Source of the DNA: Allobosea robiniae
GTDB lineage: Bacteria > Pseudomonadota > Alphaproteobacteria > Rhizobiales > Beijerinckiaceae
DNA: 64,000 nucleotides
Assembly (NCBI RefSeq): GCF_900102525.1
Contig: NZ_FNBZ01000003.1
Location: forward strand, 124,001-188,000
Direction of reading: 5' to 3'
Each line of letters starts with the position of its first letter. Within the stretch, counting starts at the first letter, position 1. The position numbers were made by a program, and so were the translations under genes. Under the pieces are notes generated by a model, which ran no database searches, was not told the origin of the DNA, and saw only the letters and a list, made by a program, of their open reading frames with translations. This document shows, piece after piece, positions 27,916 through 35,405 of this stretch.

Positions 27916-28209
27916 ATGTTTGAATCGCCCATGCCTAGCTCGAATTTCCGCTTTCCCGGTGTCCTGAACTCCCAGGAATTGCTCGTCGCAGAAGCCGTCC
28001 AGGCCAGGGCCTGGGCCGCGATCGGGCATGACAGCAGGCTCGATGCCGAGCTGGAAAGCGAGGCCCGCGACCGGCTCGGTCGGATCATCCTGCGATTGAT
28101 GTCGAACGCATCCGACTCGGTTTCGGATCTCACCTCGGCCGCCGTCACCGAATTCAAGGCGACGCGCCCGACGATACGCGTTGAGCTATCCGGGCCGCAG
28201 GGCGGCTAG
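27916..28209 (+). CDS. Hypothetical protein, 97 residues
   Basis: A short soluble protein of unrecognised family. It is rich in acidic and basic residues with an amphipathic helical middle (LDAELESEARDRLGRIILRLM) and no signal peptide, membrane segment or Cys motif. The ATG at 27916 has no clear ribosome site. An opposite-strand frame (27897-28157) is Ser/Arg rich and looks like the shadow. It is followed by a palindromic repeat. Function unknown; existence moderately supported. Confidence 0.5.
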   Translation: MFESPMPSSNFRFPGVLNSQELLVAEAVQARAWAAIGHDSRLDAELESEARDRLGRIILRLMSNASDSVSDLTSAAVTEFKATRPTIRVELSGPQGG

Positions 28210-28236
28210 CGCGCGTAGATTTTCACGGAAACAAGC

Positions 28237-28327
28237 CGTCATCCCGGGTTTGACCCGGGATCCATCGAAGGGCGCCGCGCTCTACGATGGATCCCGGATC
28301 TCAGCTTCGCTGCATCCGGGATGACGC
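28237..28327. repeat. Intergenic palindromic repeat, CGTCATCCCGG type
   Basis: The outer arms CGTCATCCCGG and CCGGATGACG-like enclose inner inverted segments GGATCCATCG and CGATGGATCC. The same outer motif occurs at 33392, 39566 and 54687. This is a REP-like element of the kind scattered between genes in Hyphomicrobiales; it may also act as a transcript-end hairpin for the convergent genes around it. Confidence 0.75.
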
Positions 28328-28351
28328 GCGTGTTACCTCTACTCCACCCGC

Positions 28352-29773
28352 TTAATGCGCGGCCATGTCGAGCGGGGGCTCGACATCATCCGTGATCGGG
28401 TTGGCGAAAGGGTTCTTCGCGCGGAAGGCTGCGAACTCGTCCTTCGCTGCCTGGAGCAGCGCAGGGTCGTTCAGCACGTCCGAGGCGACGCCGGCCATCG
28501 CCTTGGCGGCGAGCGCCAGGCCTTTATGCGCAGCCGGTGCCAGGCCCTGCGCGACGAGTTGCCAGGAATGGCCGGGCGTGCCGATTGCGTAGCAGGCGGT
28601 GCGGCACTGCACCGTCGGGACGACCCAGCTCACCGTGCCGACGTCGGTCGAGCCGACGGAGGTGTCGTTGCCGGCGCCGAGCGGATAGATCTCGTCGCTC
28701 AGCGCCTCGCCGTCCTTCGGCTTCAGGTCGAAGCGGCCATAGGCGGCGGCGATGTCCTGCGGGCTCAGCGTCTTCTGGAATTTGGCAGCGAAGGCATGGT
28801 CGGCGGCGTCGAAGCCGGGGCCGCCCAGCGCCAGCAGATTGGCCTGCATCGTCTCTTCCAGCGGGCGGTTGCCGACGAGATTGGCATCGCCCGAGAGCTG
28901 CTTGATCGCGACGGTGGTCTCGCTCATCAGGGCGGCGCCCTCGGCGATCTTCTTCACGCGGGCGACGAGTTCCCACATCTCGGAGAGCGTCGCGGCGCGG
29001 ATGAGTTGGCGGGTCGTCGCCGTGGCCTGCACGACGTTGGGGGCGATGCCGCCGGCATTGATGATCGCGTAATGCACGCGCGCCGTCGAAGGCATGTGCT
29101 CGCGCATGTAGTTGACGCCGATATGCATCAATTCGACCGCATCGAGCGCCGAGCGGCCGAGATGCGGTGCGGCGGCGGCATGTGAGGCACGGCCCGAGAA
29201 GGTGAACTCGATCTCGACGCAGGCGAGCGAGAAGGCGCGGTTGACGCCGTTGAACGAGGCCGGGTGCCAGCACAGCGCGATATCGACATCGTCGAAGGCG
29301 CCGGCGCGGACCATGAAGCCTTTGGCCGAGCCGCCTTCTTCCGCCGGGCAGCCGTAATAGCGCACGCGGCCCTTGAGGCCGTTGGCGGCGAGATAATCCT
29401 TCACCGCGGCGGCGGCGAGCAGCGAGGCTGAGCCCAGCATGTTGTGACCGCAGCCATGACCGTTGCCGCCTTTCTCGACCGGAGTCTCGGTCGCGTTGCC
29501 GGCCTCCTGGCTCAGGCCCGGCAAGGCATCGAACTCGCCCATGATCGCGATGACCGGGCCGCCTTCGCCGGCTTCGCCGACGACCGCGGTCGGCAGGCCT
29601 GCGACGCCGGTCGTCACGCGGAAGCCCTCGCTCTCCAGCATGGCCCCGTGCTCGGCGGCCGAGCGGACCTCCTGATAGTTCAGCTCCGGCATGTGCCAGA
29701 TCCGGTCGGAGAGCCCGAAATAAGCCGGGGCCTTGTCGTCGATCCGACGCCAGACATCCTTGCTGTTGCTCAT
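28352..29773 (-). CDS. M20 family amidohydrolase, paralogue of 11175-12602
   Basis: 473 residues of the M20D family. It carries NGHGCGHNMLGSASLL, YGCPAEEGGSAKGF and GTPGHSWQL, and aligns over its whole length with the product of 11175-12602 (RIWHMPELNYQE against RVWGMPEIAYTE near the N-terminus). It is predicted to hydrolyse N-acylated amino acids or an amide like p-aminobenzoyl-glutamate in the cytoplasm. It closes the catabolic region, while its paralogue precedes the importer at the other end. Confidence 0.9.
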   Translation of the reverse strand: MSNSKDVWRRIDDKAPAYFGLSDRIWHMPELNYQEVRSAAEHGAMLESEGFRVTTGVAGLPTAVVGEAGEGGPVIAIMGEFDALPGLSQEAGNATETPVEKGGNGHGCGHNMLGSASLLAAAAVKDYLAANGLKGRVRYYGCPAEEGGSAKGFMVRAGAFDDVDIALCWHPASFNGVNRAFSLACVEIEFTFSGRASHAAAAPHLGRSALDAVELMHIGVNYMREHMPSTARVHYAIINAGGIAPNVVQATATTRQLIRAATLSEMWELVARVKKIAEGAALMSETTVAIKQLSGDANLVGNRPLEETMQANLLALGGPGFDAADHAFAAKFQKTLSPQDIAAAYGRFDLKPKDGEALSDEIYPLGAGNDTSVGSTDVGTVSWVVPTVQCRTACYAIGTPGHSWQLVAQGLAPAAHKGLALAAKAMAGVASDVLNDPALLQAAKDEFAAFRAKNPFANPITDDVEPPLDMAAH

Positions 29774-30116
29774 GGGAAGGCTCCTTCTGCGCGGGCCGTC
29801 CGGCCCGATTCCGTGCCAGTTTCTGGCATGGTGAGCAGACGGCTCACAAGCGGCCTGGCGGCGGGGTTCACCTGCGTTGGGGGCAGGGTCGTGCGGATGC
29901 CGGGGGCCCGAGGAGCCGGCGCGGGTGGACGAAGTCGGTTGTCCCGAAAAGATTGTGCAGGGGCGAATACTTGCAGATTGAAATCATTCAATTGTGATCC
30001 TTCTTTCAAATTTGAAGCTCTGGTCCGCTTATTCGCCGGTTAGTTCGTTTTCGTGCTTTCTCTCGGAAGAGGTTTCTGCGATAGGGCGAGCGACATCTTC
30101 ATATGACAGTGCTGAC
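29774..30116. other. Intergenic region between M20 and IalB genes
   Basis: 343 bp between divergent genes, with an AT-rich part near 29985-30060 unlike the surroundings. It contains a 12-base perfect palindrome TTCAAATTTGAA at 30005-30016. No coding potential or known RNA was recognised. The AT-rich part is probably promoter and regulatory DNA for one or both neighbours. Confidence 0.5.
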
Positions 30117-30809
30117 ATGAAACATCATTCACTCAGGATCGCCTCGGTCGCTGCGGTTCTCGCGGTCGGTTCCTTCGCCTCGTCTGCCCTGTGGGCGCAG
30201 GAAGAACCGGCGGAGCGGCCAGCCGCTGCTGCCCCGCAAAGGCCTGCGCCGCGTCCGGCCTCCAAGCCGGCCCCCAAGCCCGCCGCGAAGCCGGCCCAAC
30301 CTGTCGCGCAAGCTCCGGCCGCCCCGAGCGTCAGCCAGCCGGCCGCTGGCGCAGCGACGCTGCCGAACGGCGCCAGCGCGATCAACGAGACCTATGGCGA
30401 CTGGACCGTCGACTGCCGGATCGCCAACGGGCAGCGGCTCTGCGTGCTCCTGCAATCGCAGGGCAACAGTCAGACCGGCCAGCGCGTCTTCGCCATCGAA
30501 TTGCGCGCACCGAAGGACGGTCGCGCCGAGGGCACGATCCTGTTCCCGTTCGGGATGAAGCTGGAGAACGGCGCGGTGCTGCGGCTCGACGACAAGGACC
30601 TCGGCCAGGGCCTGCGCTTCTCGACCTGCCTGGCGCAGGGCTGCCTGCTGCCGATCTCGTTCCCGACTGTCGCGACCGACGCGATGAAGGCCGGCAAGGC
30701 GCTGACGGTCGCGGCGCTGAACCTCTCGAACAACGAGCCGGTCTCGTTCAATGTCTCGCTGGGCGGCTTCGGCGCGGCACTGGATCGCATCGCGCAGATC
30801 GACAAGTAG
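30117..30809 (+). CDS. Invasion-associated locus B (IalB) family protein
   Basis: 230 residues: signal peptide (MKHHSLRIASVAAVL, cleavage near LWA/QEE), a Pro/Ala/Lys-rich linker of about 60 residues, then the IalB domain beginning ETYGDWTVDCRIANGQRLCVLLQSQ and containing the TCLAQGCLLPISF cysteine segment. IalB proteins are periplasmic or envelope proteins common in Hyphomicrobiales; the name comes from Bartonella and does not imply pathogenicity here. The ATG at 30117 is preferred to the in-frame ATG at 29994 because it starts the signal peptide. Confidence 0.88.
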   Translation: MKHHSLRIASVAAVLAVGSFASSALWAQEEPAERPAAAAPQRPAPRPASKPAPKPAAKPAQPVAQAPAAPSVSQPAAGAATLPNGASAINETYGDWTVDCRIANGQRLCVLLQSQGNSQTGQRVFAIELRAPKDGRAEGTILFPFGMKLENGAVLRLDDKDLGQGLRFSTCLAQGCLLPISFPTVATDAMKAGKALTVAALNLSNNEPVSFNVSLGGFGAALDRIAQIDK

Positions 30810-30833
30810 CCGGCAATCGGACCGGGCGCATGA

Positions 30834-30881
30834 TTGGTGATTTCCGGCGCCTTGCTACGGCGCCGTAGCGGAAATCACCAA
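30834..30881. repeat. Large nested palindrome / hairpin between IalB and transketolase-like genes
   Basis: The outer arms TTGGTGATTTCCG (30834-30846) and CGGAAATCACCAA (30869-30881) are 13 perfect pairs. Inside lies a 16-base perfect palindrome, GCTACGG and its mirror (30854-30869), which can pair with parts of the same arms in two ways. It could be a terminator for IalB (no U-run follows) or a regulatory site. Confidence 0.7.
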
Positions 30882-30969
30882 ATCTGCCCGTGGCGACACA
30901 GAAATTTGGCTCGTTCTGCCAGTGCTTCCGTGCATGATCGGTTGCACTGGGGAGTTCGAGCCGAAATCC

Positions 30970-33372
30970 ATGACAATCACCGATCCGCGCCTGCCTTTTC
31001 TCGCCGAGCTGGAAAAGAAGATCCTCTGGCTGGCCTCGTGGACGATCCATAACGCCAATCACATCCGCCAGAACGAAGACGGGATGAAGGTCGGCGGGCA
31101 CCAGGCCTCGTCGGCTTCGCTCGCCACGATCATGACGGCGCTCTACATGGCCGCGCTGAAGCCGCAGGACCGGGTGGCGGTGAAACCGCATGCCTCGCCG
31201 ATCTTCCACGCCATCAATTATCTGATGGGCCTGCAGACACGCGAGAAGCTTGAAAACTTCCGCGGCTACAAGGGCGCGCAGAGCTATCCTTCGCGGACCA
31301 AGGATATCGACGACGTCGATTTCTCGACCGGCTCGGTGGGCTTGGGCGTCGCGCAGACGCTGTTCTCCTCGCTGACGCAGGATTACGTGAAGGCGCATGG
31401 CTGGGCGAAGGACCGGCCGGAAGGCCGCATGGTCTCGCTGATCGGCGATGCCGAGCTCGACGAGGGCAACATCTTCGAGGCCCTGATGGAGGGCTGGAAG
31501 CACGGCCTGCGCAATACCTGGTGGATCATCGACTATAACCGCCAGTCGCTCGATGCGGTGATCCGCGAGGGGCTCTACGACCGTTTCGAGACGATGTTCC
31601 GCAATTTCGGCTGGGACGTGGTCACGCTGAAATACGGCTCGCTCCAGCAGGCAGCGTTCAAGGAAAAGGGCGGCGAGCGGCTGAAGGCCTGGATCGATTC
31701 CTGCCCGAACCAGCTCTACTCGGCGCTGACCTTCCAGGGCGGGGCGGCCTGGCGGAAGCGCCTGATGGACGATCTCGGCGACCAGGGGCCGGTGACCCGG
31801 CTGATCGAGACGCGCTCCGATGCCGAGCTCTCGAAGCTGATGTGCAATCTCGGCGGCCACGACCTGCCGTCGATCCTCGAAGCCTTCGAGGCGATCGATC
31901 ACGACCGGCCGGTCTGCTTCCTCGCCTATACCGTGAAGGGTTTCGGGTTGCCGATCGCCGGGCACAAGGACAACCATGCCGGGTTGATGACCAAGGAGCA
32001 GCTCGACGGTTTCCGCAAGGCGAACGATGTCCGCCCCGGCCATGAATGGGACCTGTTCGAGGGCCTTGGCCTGCCCGAGAGCGAGATGCGAGCCTTCCTC
32101 GACACCGTGCCGTTCTTCTCGCAGGGACGGCGGCGCCTGTCCGCCGCCAAGCTGCCCGTCCCGGCGACGCTGCCCGCCGGCATCCAGCCGGTGATGTCCA
32201 CCCAGATGGGCTTCGGCAAGGTGCTCGACGAAATCGCCAAGGCCGGCGGGCCGCTGGCCGACCGGATCGTGACCACTGCGCCGGACGTCACCGTCTCGAC
32301 CAATCTCGGGCCCTGGGTCAATCGGCGCGGGCTTTTCGCCAAGGCGTCGATGGCCGACACCTTCAAGGACGAGCGCATCCCCTCGATGCAGAAATGGGAA
32401 TTCTCGCCGAAGGGCCAGCATGTCGAGCTCGGCATTGCCGAGATGAACCTCTTCATCAACCTCTCGGCGCTCGGGCTGTCGCATTCGATCTTCGGCGAAC
32501 GTCTGATCCCGATCGGCACGCTCTACGATCCCTTCATCTCGCGCGGGCTCGATGCGCTGAACTATGCCTGCTACCAGGATGCGCGCTTCATGGTGGTGGC
32601 GACGCCGTCGGGCGTGACGCTGGCGCCGGAGGGCGGCGCGCATCAGTCGATCGCGACGCCGCTGATCGGCATGAGCCAGGACGGCTTATGCGCCTTCGAG
32701 CCGGCCTTCGTCGACGAGCTTGCCGTGATGATGCGCTGGTCCTTCGACTACATGCAGCGCGACGGCGAGGGGGACCCCGACGAGCGCACCTGGCTGCGCG
32801 ACGAGACCGGCGGTTCGGTCTATCTCCGGCTCTCGACCCGGCAGGTCGAGCAGCCGAGCCGCGCGATGACGCCGGAGCTGGAGCGCGCCATCATCGACGG
32901 CGCCTATTGGCTGAGGAAGCCGGGGCCGAACGCTTCCGTCGTGATCGCCTATACCGGCGCCGTCGCGCCCGAGGCGATCGAGGCGGTCGGACTGCTCTCC
33001 GAGGACCGGCGCGATGTCGGTTTGCTCGCTATCACCTCGGCGGACCGGCTCAATGCCGGTTGGCAGGCGGCGGAGCGGGCGCGCCAGCGCGGCAACCATG
33101 CGGCGACGAGCCATGTCGAGCGGCTGCTCGGCGATCTCCAGCGCGATTGCGGCATCGTCTCGGTGCTGGATGGGCATCCGGCGACGCTGGCCTGGCTCGG
33201 CAGCGTCCATGGCCACAAGCAGAAGGCGCTCGGCGTCGAGCATTTCGGCCAGACCGGCACGGTGGCCGATCTCTACCGCCATTTCGGCATCGACGCGAAC
33301 GCGATCGTTCATGCGGCCAATGCGGCGGCGCCCGGCCGGCCGGTGCGCTATCTCAAGGTGTTGCCGGAGTAG
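30970..33372 (+). CDS. AceE/transketolase-like thiamine diphosphate enzyme
   Basis: 800 residues in the homodimeric transketolase/pyruvate dehydrogenase E1 layout. The N-terminal ThDP domain has GGHQASSAS and the ThDP motif GDAELDEGN to WIIDYNRQSLD (from about residue 159). The Pyr domain (about 420-620) follows, then a C-terminal domain with HFGQTGTVADLYRHFGID. E. coli AceE is larger (887 residues). No E2 or E3 genes are nearby, so it may use a shared lipoyl protein or catalyse a transketolase reaction instead. The start at 30970 was chosen for MTITDPRLPFLAELEKK, which matches the family. Confidence 0.85.
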   Translation: MTITDPRLPFLAELEKKILWLASWTIHNANHIRQNEDGMKVGGHQASSASLATIMTALYMAALKPQDRVAVKPHASPIFHAINYLMGLQTREKLENFRGYKGAQSYPSRTKDIDDVDFSTGSVGLGVAQTLFSSLTQDYVKAHGWAKDRPEGRMVSLIGDAELDEGNIFEALMEGWKHGLRNTWWIIDYNRQSLDAVIREGLYDRFETMFRNFGWDVVTLKYGSLQQAAFKEKGGERLKAWIDSCPNQLYSALTFQGGAAWRKRLMDDLGDQGPVTRLIETRSDAELSKLMCNLGGHDLPSILEAFEAIDHDRPVCFLAYTVKGFGLPIAGHKDNHAGLMTKEQLDGFRKANDVRPGHEWDLFEGLGLPESEMRAFLDTVPFFSQGRRRLSAAKLPVPATLPAGIQPVMSTQMGFGKVLDEIAKAGGPLADRIVTTAPDVTVSTNLGPWVNRRGLFAKASMADTFKDERIPSMQKWEFSPKGQHVELGIAEMNLFINLSALGLSHSIFGERLIPIGTLYDPFISRGLDALNYACYQDARFMVVATPSGVTLAPEGGAHQSIATPLIGMSQDGLCAFEPAFVDELAVMMRWSFDYMQRDGEGDPDERTWLRDETGGSVYLRLSTRQVEQPSRAMTPELERAIIDGAYWLRKPGPNASVVIAYTGAVAPEAIEAVGLLSEDRRDVGLLAITSADRLNAGWQAAERARQRGNHAATSHVERLLGDLQRDCGIVSVLDGHPATLAWLGSVHGHKQKALGVEHFGQTGTVADLYRHFGIDANAIVHAANAAAPGRPVRYLKVLPE

Positions 33373-33391
33373 GGCGCGGCTGAATGAATGT

Positions 33392-33417
33392 GTCATCCCG
33401 CGCGTGCACGGGATGAC
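33392..33417. repeat. Short GTCATCCCG palindrome after the AceE-like gene
   Basis: GTCATCCCG (33392-33400), an 8-base loop and CGGGATGAC (33409-33417): nine perfect pairs. It belongs to the same family as 28237, 39566 and 54687 but is reduced to a simple hairpin. It lies between convergent genes and may end transcription. Confidence 0.65.
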
Positions 33418-33442
33418 TGATGCCGTTCAAAAAAAACGCGTA

Positions 33443-33748
33443 TCAGAAACGCGGCGTCGCGAATGTATTCGCGAACGGGTTGGAGCCCGCGCCGACGCGG
33501 CCAGGCAGGGTGCCCTCGCCGTAGAGGTCGCCGGTGTTCACATAGATCGGCGAGGCCGACATGTGCTGGCTGGCATAGCGGTTCATCGAGCCGACCGGCA
33601 CGACGTTGCCCGTGTCGAGATAGCTGCGCTTCTGCACGGTGACGCGCAGCGGGCCGCGGCGGTTCTGCGCTTCGGCGATGCTCGCCATCACGGTGGAGGC
33701 CGTGACAGCGACGGCGAGGAGGGCGGCAACGCGCTTGAACGACATCAT
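33443..33748 (-). CDS. Small secreted protein, unknown function
   Basis: 101 residues with a clear signal peptide (MMSFKRVAALLAVAVTAS, cleavage near AEA/QNR). The mature part of about 75 residues has a KRSYLDTGNVVPVGSMNRY segment of the type found in short conserved Hyphomicrobiales exported proteins. There are no cysteines or lipobox. Either of two adjacent ATG codons (33748, 33745) may start it; upstream in-frame sequence to 33808 lacks a signal-peptide start. No function is known. Confidence 0.75.
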   Translation of the reverse strand: MMSFKRVAALLAVAVTASTVMASIAEAQNRRGPLRVTVQKRSYLDTGNVVPVGSMNRYASQHMSASPIYVNTGDLYGEGTLPGRVGAGSNPFANTFATPRF

Positions 33749-33837
33749 GACGGCAATCTCCGGGAGTGGGCTGATCCACTCGATGTAAGCATCGCAAATC
33801 CGGCGCAAAGACTAGCACCGCGTCGTTAACAACTTTG

Positions 33838-34926
33838 TTAGCGGGAACGGCGGGGCTTTTTGGCGCGACGCGGGCGAGGTTCAGCCGCGGGCTTTGCCGT
33901 TTCCCCGGTCGTGGTCTTCATCCGCAAGGCCGGCAGCGTGCCGTTCGGATCGAGCCAGGAAAGCTTTCGCCCGGTCGCCGACAGCCGCTGGGGCGCGCAA
34001 CCCGCCTGGCGCTGAAGCTCGCTGCGGGCGAAGGCCGCGCGCAGTTCGGGCTCGGCGCCGGCATTGGCGAGGTCGAGGCGGTCGATCAGGCAGGCCAGCT
34101 GGCGGCGGTCGCTGGGCCTGGAACCGGCGCACCACCAGCCGCTCATCGTGAAGGGAGCCTCGGATCCGACCGTTCGGAAGGCGAGGCAGGTGCGGCTCTC
34201 GGTGCCGTCGCCGAGAACGACATCTGCGGTTTCGAGCGCGCCAAAGCGGGTCTCGATCGTGGCAGGCGCACTGCTGCGCTCGACGGCGAGGCTGCGGAGC
34301 GCCGCGGCGTGAACGAGCGCGATCGTGAAGGAGCCGGAGCTGGCGGCGATGCCGTCTCCCGTCTTCAGGCGCAGCGAGAGATGCGATCCGGCCCCGGCGA
34401 AGCTGCCGAAGCTCAGCAGGTCCTCGCGCTGGCCACCGTCGCGGCTGCGGCGCGCTTCGATCGCGGGCGCCTCTCGCCCGAGTTCAGGGGCTTCGAGATT
34501 GAAGATCGCGATCGGGCGGGAGATCGCGAGCCAGTCGGCTTCCGTTGCTGCGTGCAGCGGTTTGCTACCGAGAGCTGCATTCCGGGTCGTGGCGGCTGCC
34601 ACCGGCGAGGTCAGGCTGGCGAGCTGGGGAGGGCCCTCGCCGTTTGCCGAGAGGCCTGTGACGAGCGCGGCCGTCAGGCTGATGCCGCCGAGTGCCGCCG
34701 CGATGCGCCAGGCGAGAGCGCCCGGCAGGCCGAAGCCGCGGCGCGGCGCGAGGCGGCTGCCCATGCGGCAGACGGCACGGAAACCGGCTTCGATGCGATC
34801 GGCAGACGTAATGAGAAGCGGGACGAGGTCGACCTTCGCAGCCCATGCCCATGCAGCGCGAAACAGCGCGCCGGCGCGGGACAACCCCGGCCGGAGCTGC
34901 CGCAGCAGGGGCTGAAGCCGTGACAT
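33838..34926 (-). CDS. Hypothetical single-pass membrane protein
   Basis: 362 residues, not recognised. The N-terminal 95 or so residues are rich in Arg, Leu and Ala. One membrane segment follows (LAWRIAAALGGISLTAALVTGL), then about 230 residues that appear periplasmic, with paired cysteines (SRTCLAFRT, WWCAGS, ACLIDRL, GCAPQRL) that could form disulfides. The end is Lys/Arg-rich (RPRRAKKPRRSR). The start at 34926 (MSRLQPL) was preferred to a much longer opening from 35112. No neighbour suggests a function. Confidence 0.7.
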   Translation of the reverse strand: MSRLQPLLRQLRPGLSRAGALFRAAWAWAAKVDLVPLLITSADRIEAGFRAVCRMGSRLAPRRGFGLPGALAWRIAAALGGISLTAALVTGLSANGEGPPQLASLTSPVAAATTRNAALGSKPLHAATEADWLAISRPIAIFNLEAPELGREAPAIEARRSRDGGQREDLLSFGSFAGAGSHLSLRLKTGDGIAASSGSFTIALVHAAALRSLAVERSSAPATIETRFGALETADVVLGDGTESRTCLAFRTVGSEAPFTMSGWWCAGSRPSDRRQLACLIDRLDLANAGAEPELRAAFARSELQRQAGCAPQRLSATGRKLSWLDPNGTLPALRMKTTTGETAKPAAEPRPRRAKKPRRSR

Positions 34927-35405
34927 CAATTCGTCCGAACGCAAATGCAACCGGTTACTCCCGCAGGGCGCTATGGCCACGCAATCCTCAGTCTGGCGGG
35001 GCAGGCTGGACGCCGAGAGTCGCCGTCGGGTTACCGAGAACGGGCGATCGGCCGGCAGCGTGAACAAGAGGTCAACGGGCAGGGTTAACGGGCGGAGCGG
35101 AGCTCCCCGCACGGGGGAGATTGACTTTTCGTCGCCGCGGGTGTTCTGACAGGGCGCGGTGCAAGGTTGCGCCGCCTTGCGAAGTTTTCAGCCCTTCGGG
35201 ATTGGCTCTGTGACTGTCCGTCCGACGACGACGAAACTCACGACCAAAACGACGACCGGGAAAGCCGGTCCGTCGCGCTGACGCTTCGCCTCGGTTCCGG
35301 GTCCATCTCCCCCCGGCGGGGAGAGATCGCCGAACCCGCCCGAAACCGGCGCGGGGCGGCCCCCAAAGGGAGACCCGAACCGTCTTATCCGCAAAGGATC
35401 ACATC
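34927..35405. other. Leader region upstream of asd
   Basis: 479 bp with no full-size gene. It holds a possible -35 TTGACT at 35121, a Thr/Lys-rich mini-ORF at 35210-35281, a hairpin of TCTCCCC/GGGGAGA (35306-35324) and a further GC-rich inverted repeat (CCGCCC/GGGCGG) around 35337-35368. The arrangement resembles a transcribed leader for asd. No known riboswitch consensus was recognised. Confidence 0.5.
35210..35281 (+). CDS. Candidate threonine/lysine-rich leader peptide upstream of asd
   Basis: A 23-codon frame from GTG at 35210 to TGA at 35279-35281. Nine residues are threonine and three lysine, with Thr in the runs TTT, TT and TTT, separated by KL and K. Threonine and lysine are end products of the pathway entered by Asd, whose gene starts 125 bp downstream, so this could be the sensor of a transcription attenuator. 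The ribosome site is weak (GGG 9 bp upstream), and the hairpins that follow lack an obvious U-run. Not listed as certain. Confidence 0.4.
   Translation: MTVRPTTTKLTTKTTTGKAGPSR

Noticed and set aside
27897..28157. Minus-strand 86-codon frame opposite the hypothetical 27916-28209
   Set aside because: Ser/Arg/Ala-rich shadow; the plus frame has a more protein-like composition.
30748..32643. 631-codon minus-strand open frame opposite the AceE-like gene
   Set aside because: Antisense shadow; the plus strand has intact ThDP motifs.
35121..35149. TTGACT-N17-TTCTGA as a promoter of the asd leader
   Set aside because: The -35 is good but the -10 matches poorly, so it was mentioned only as a possibility.
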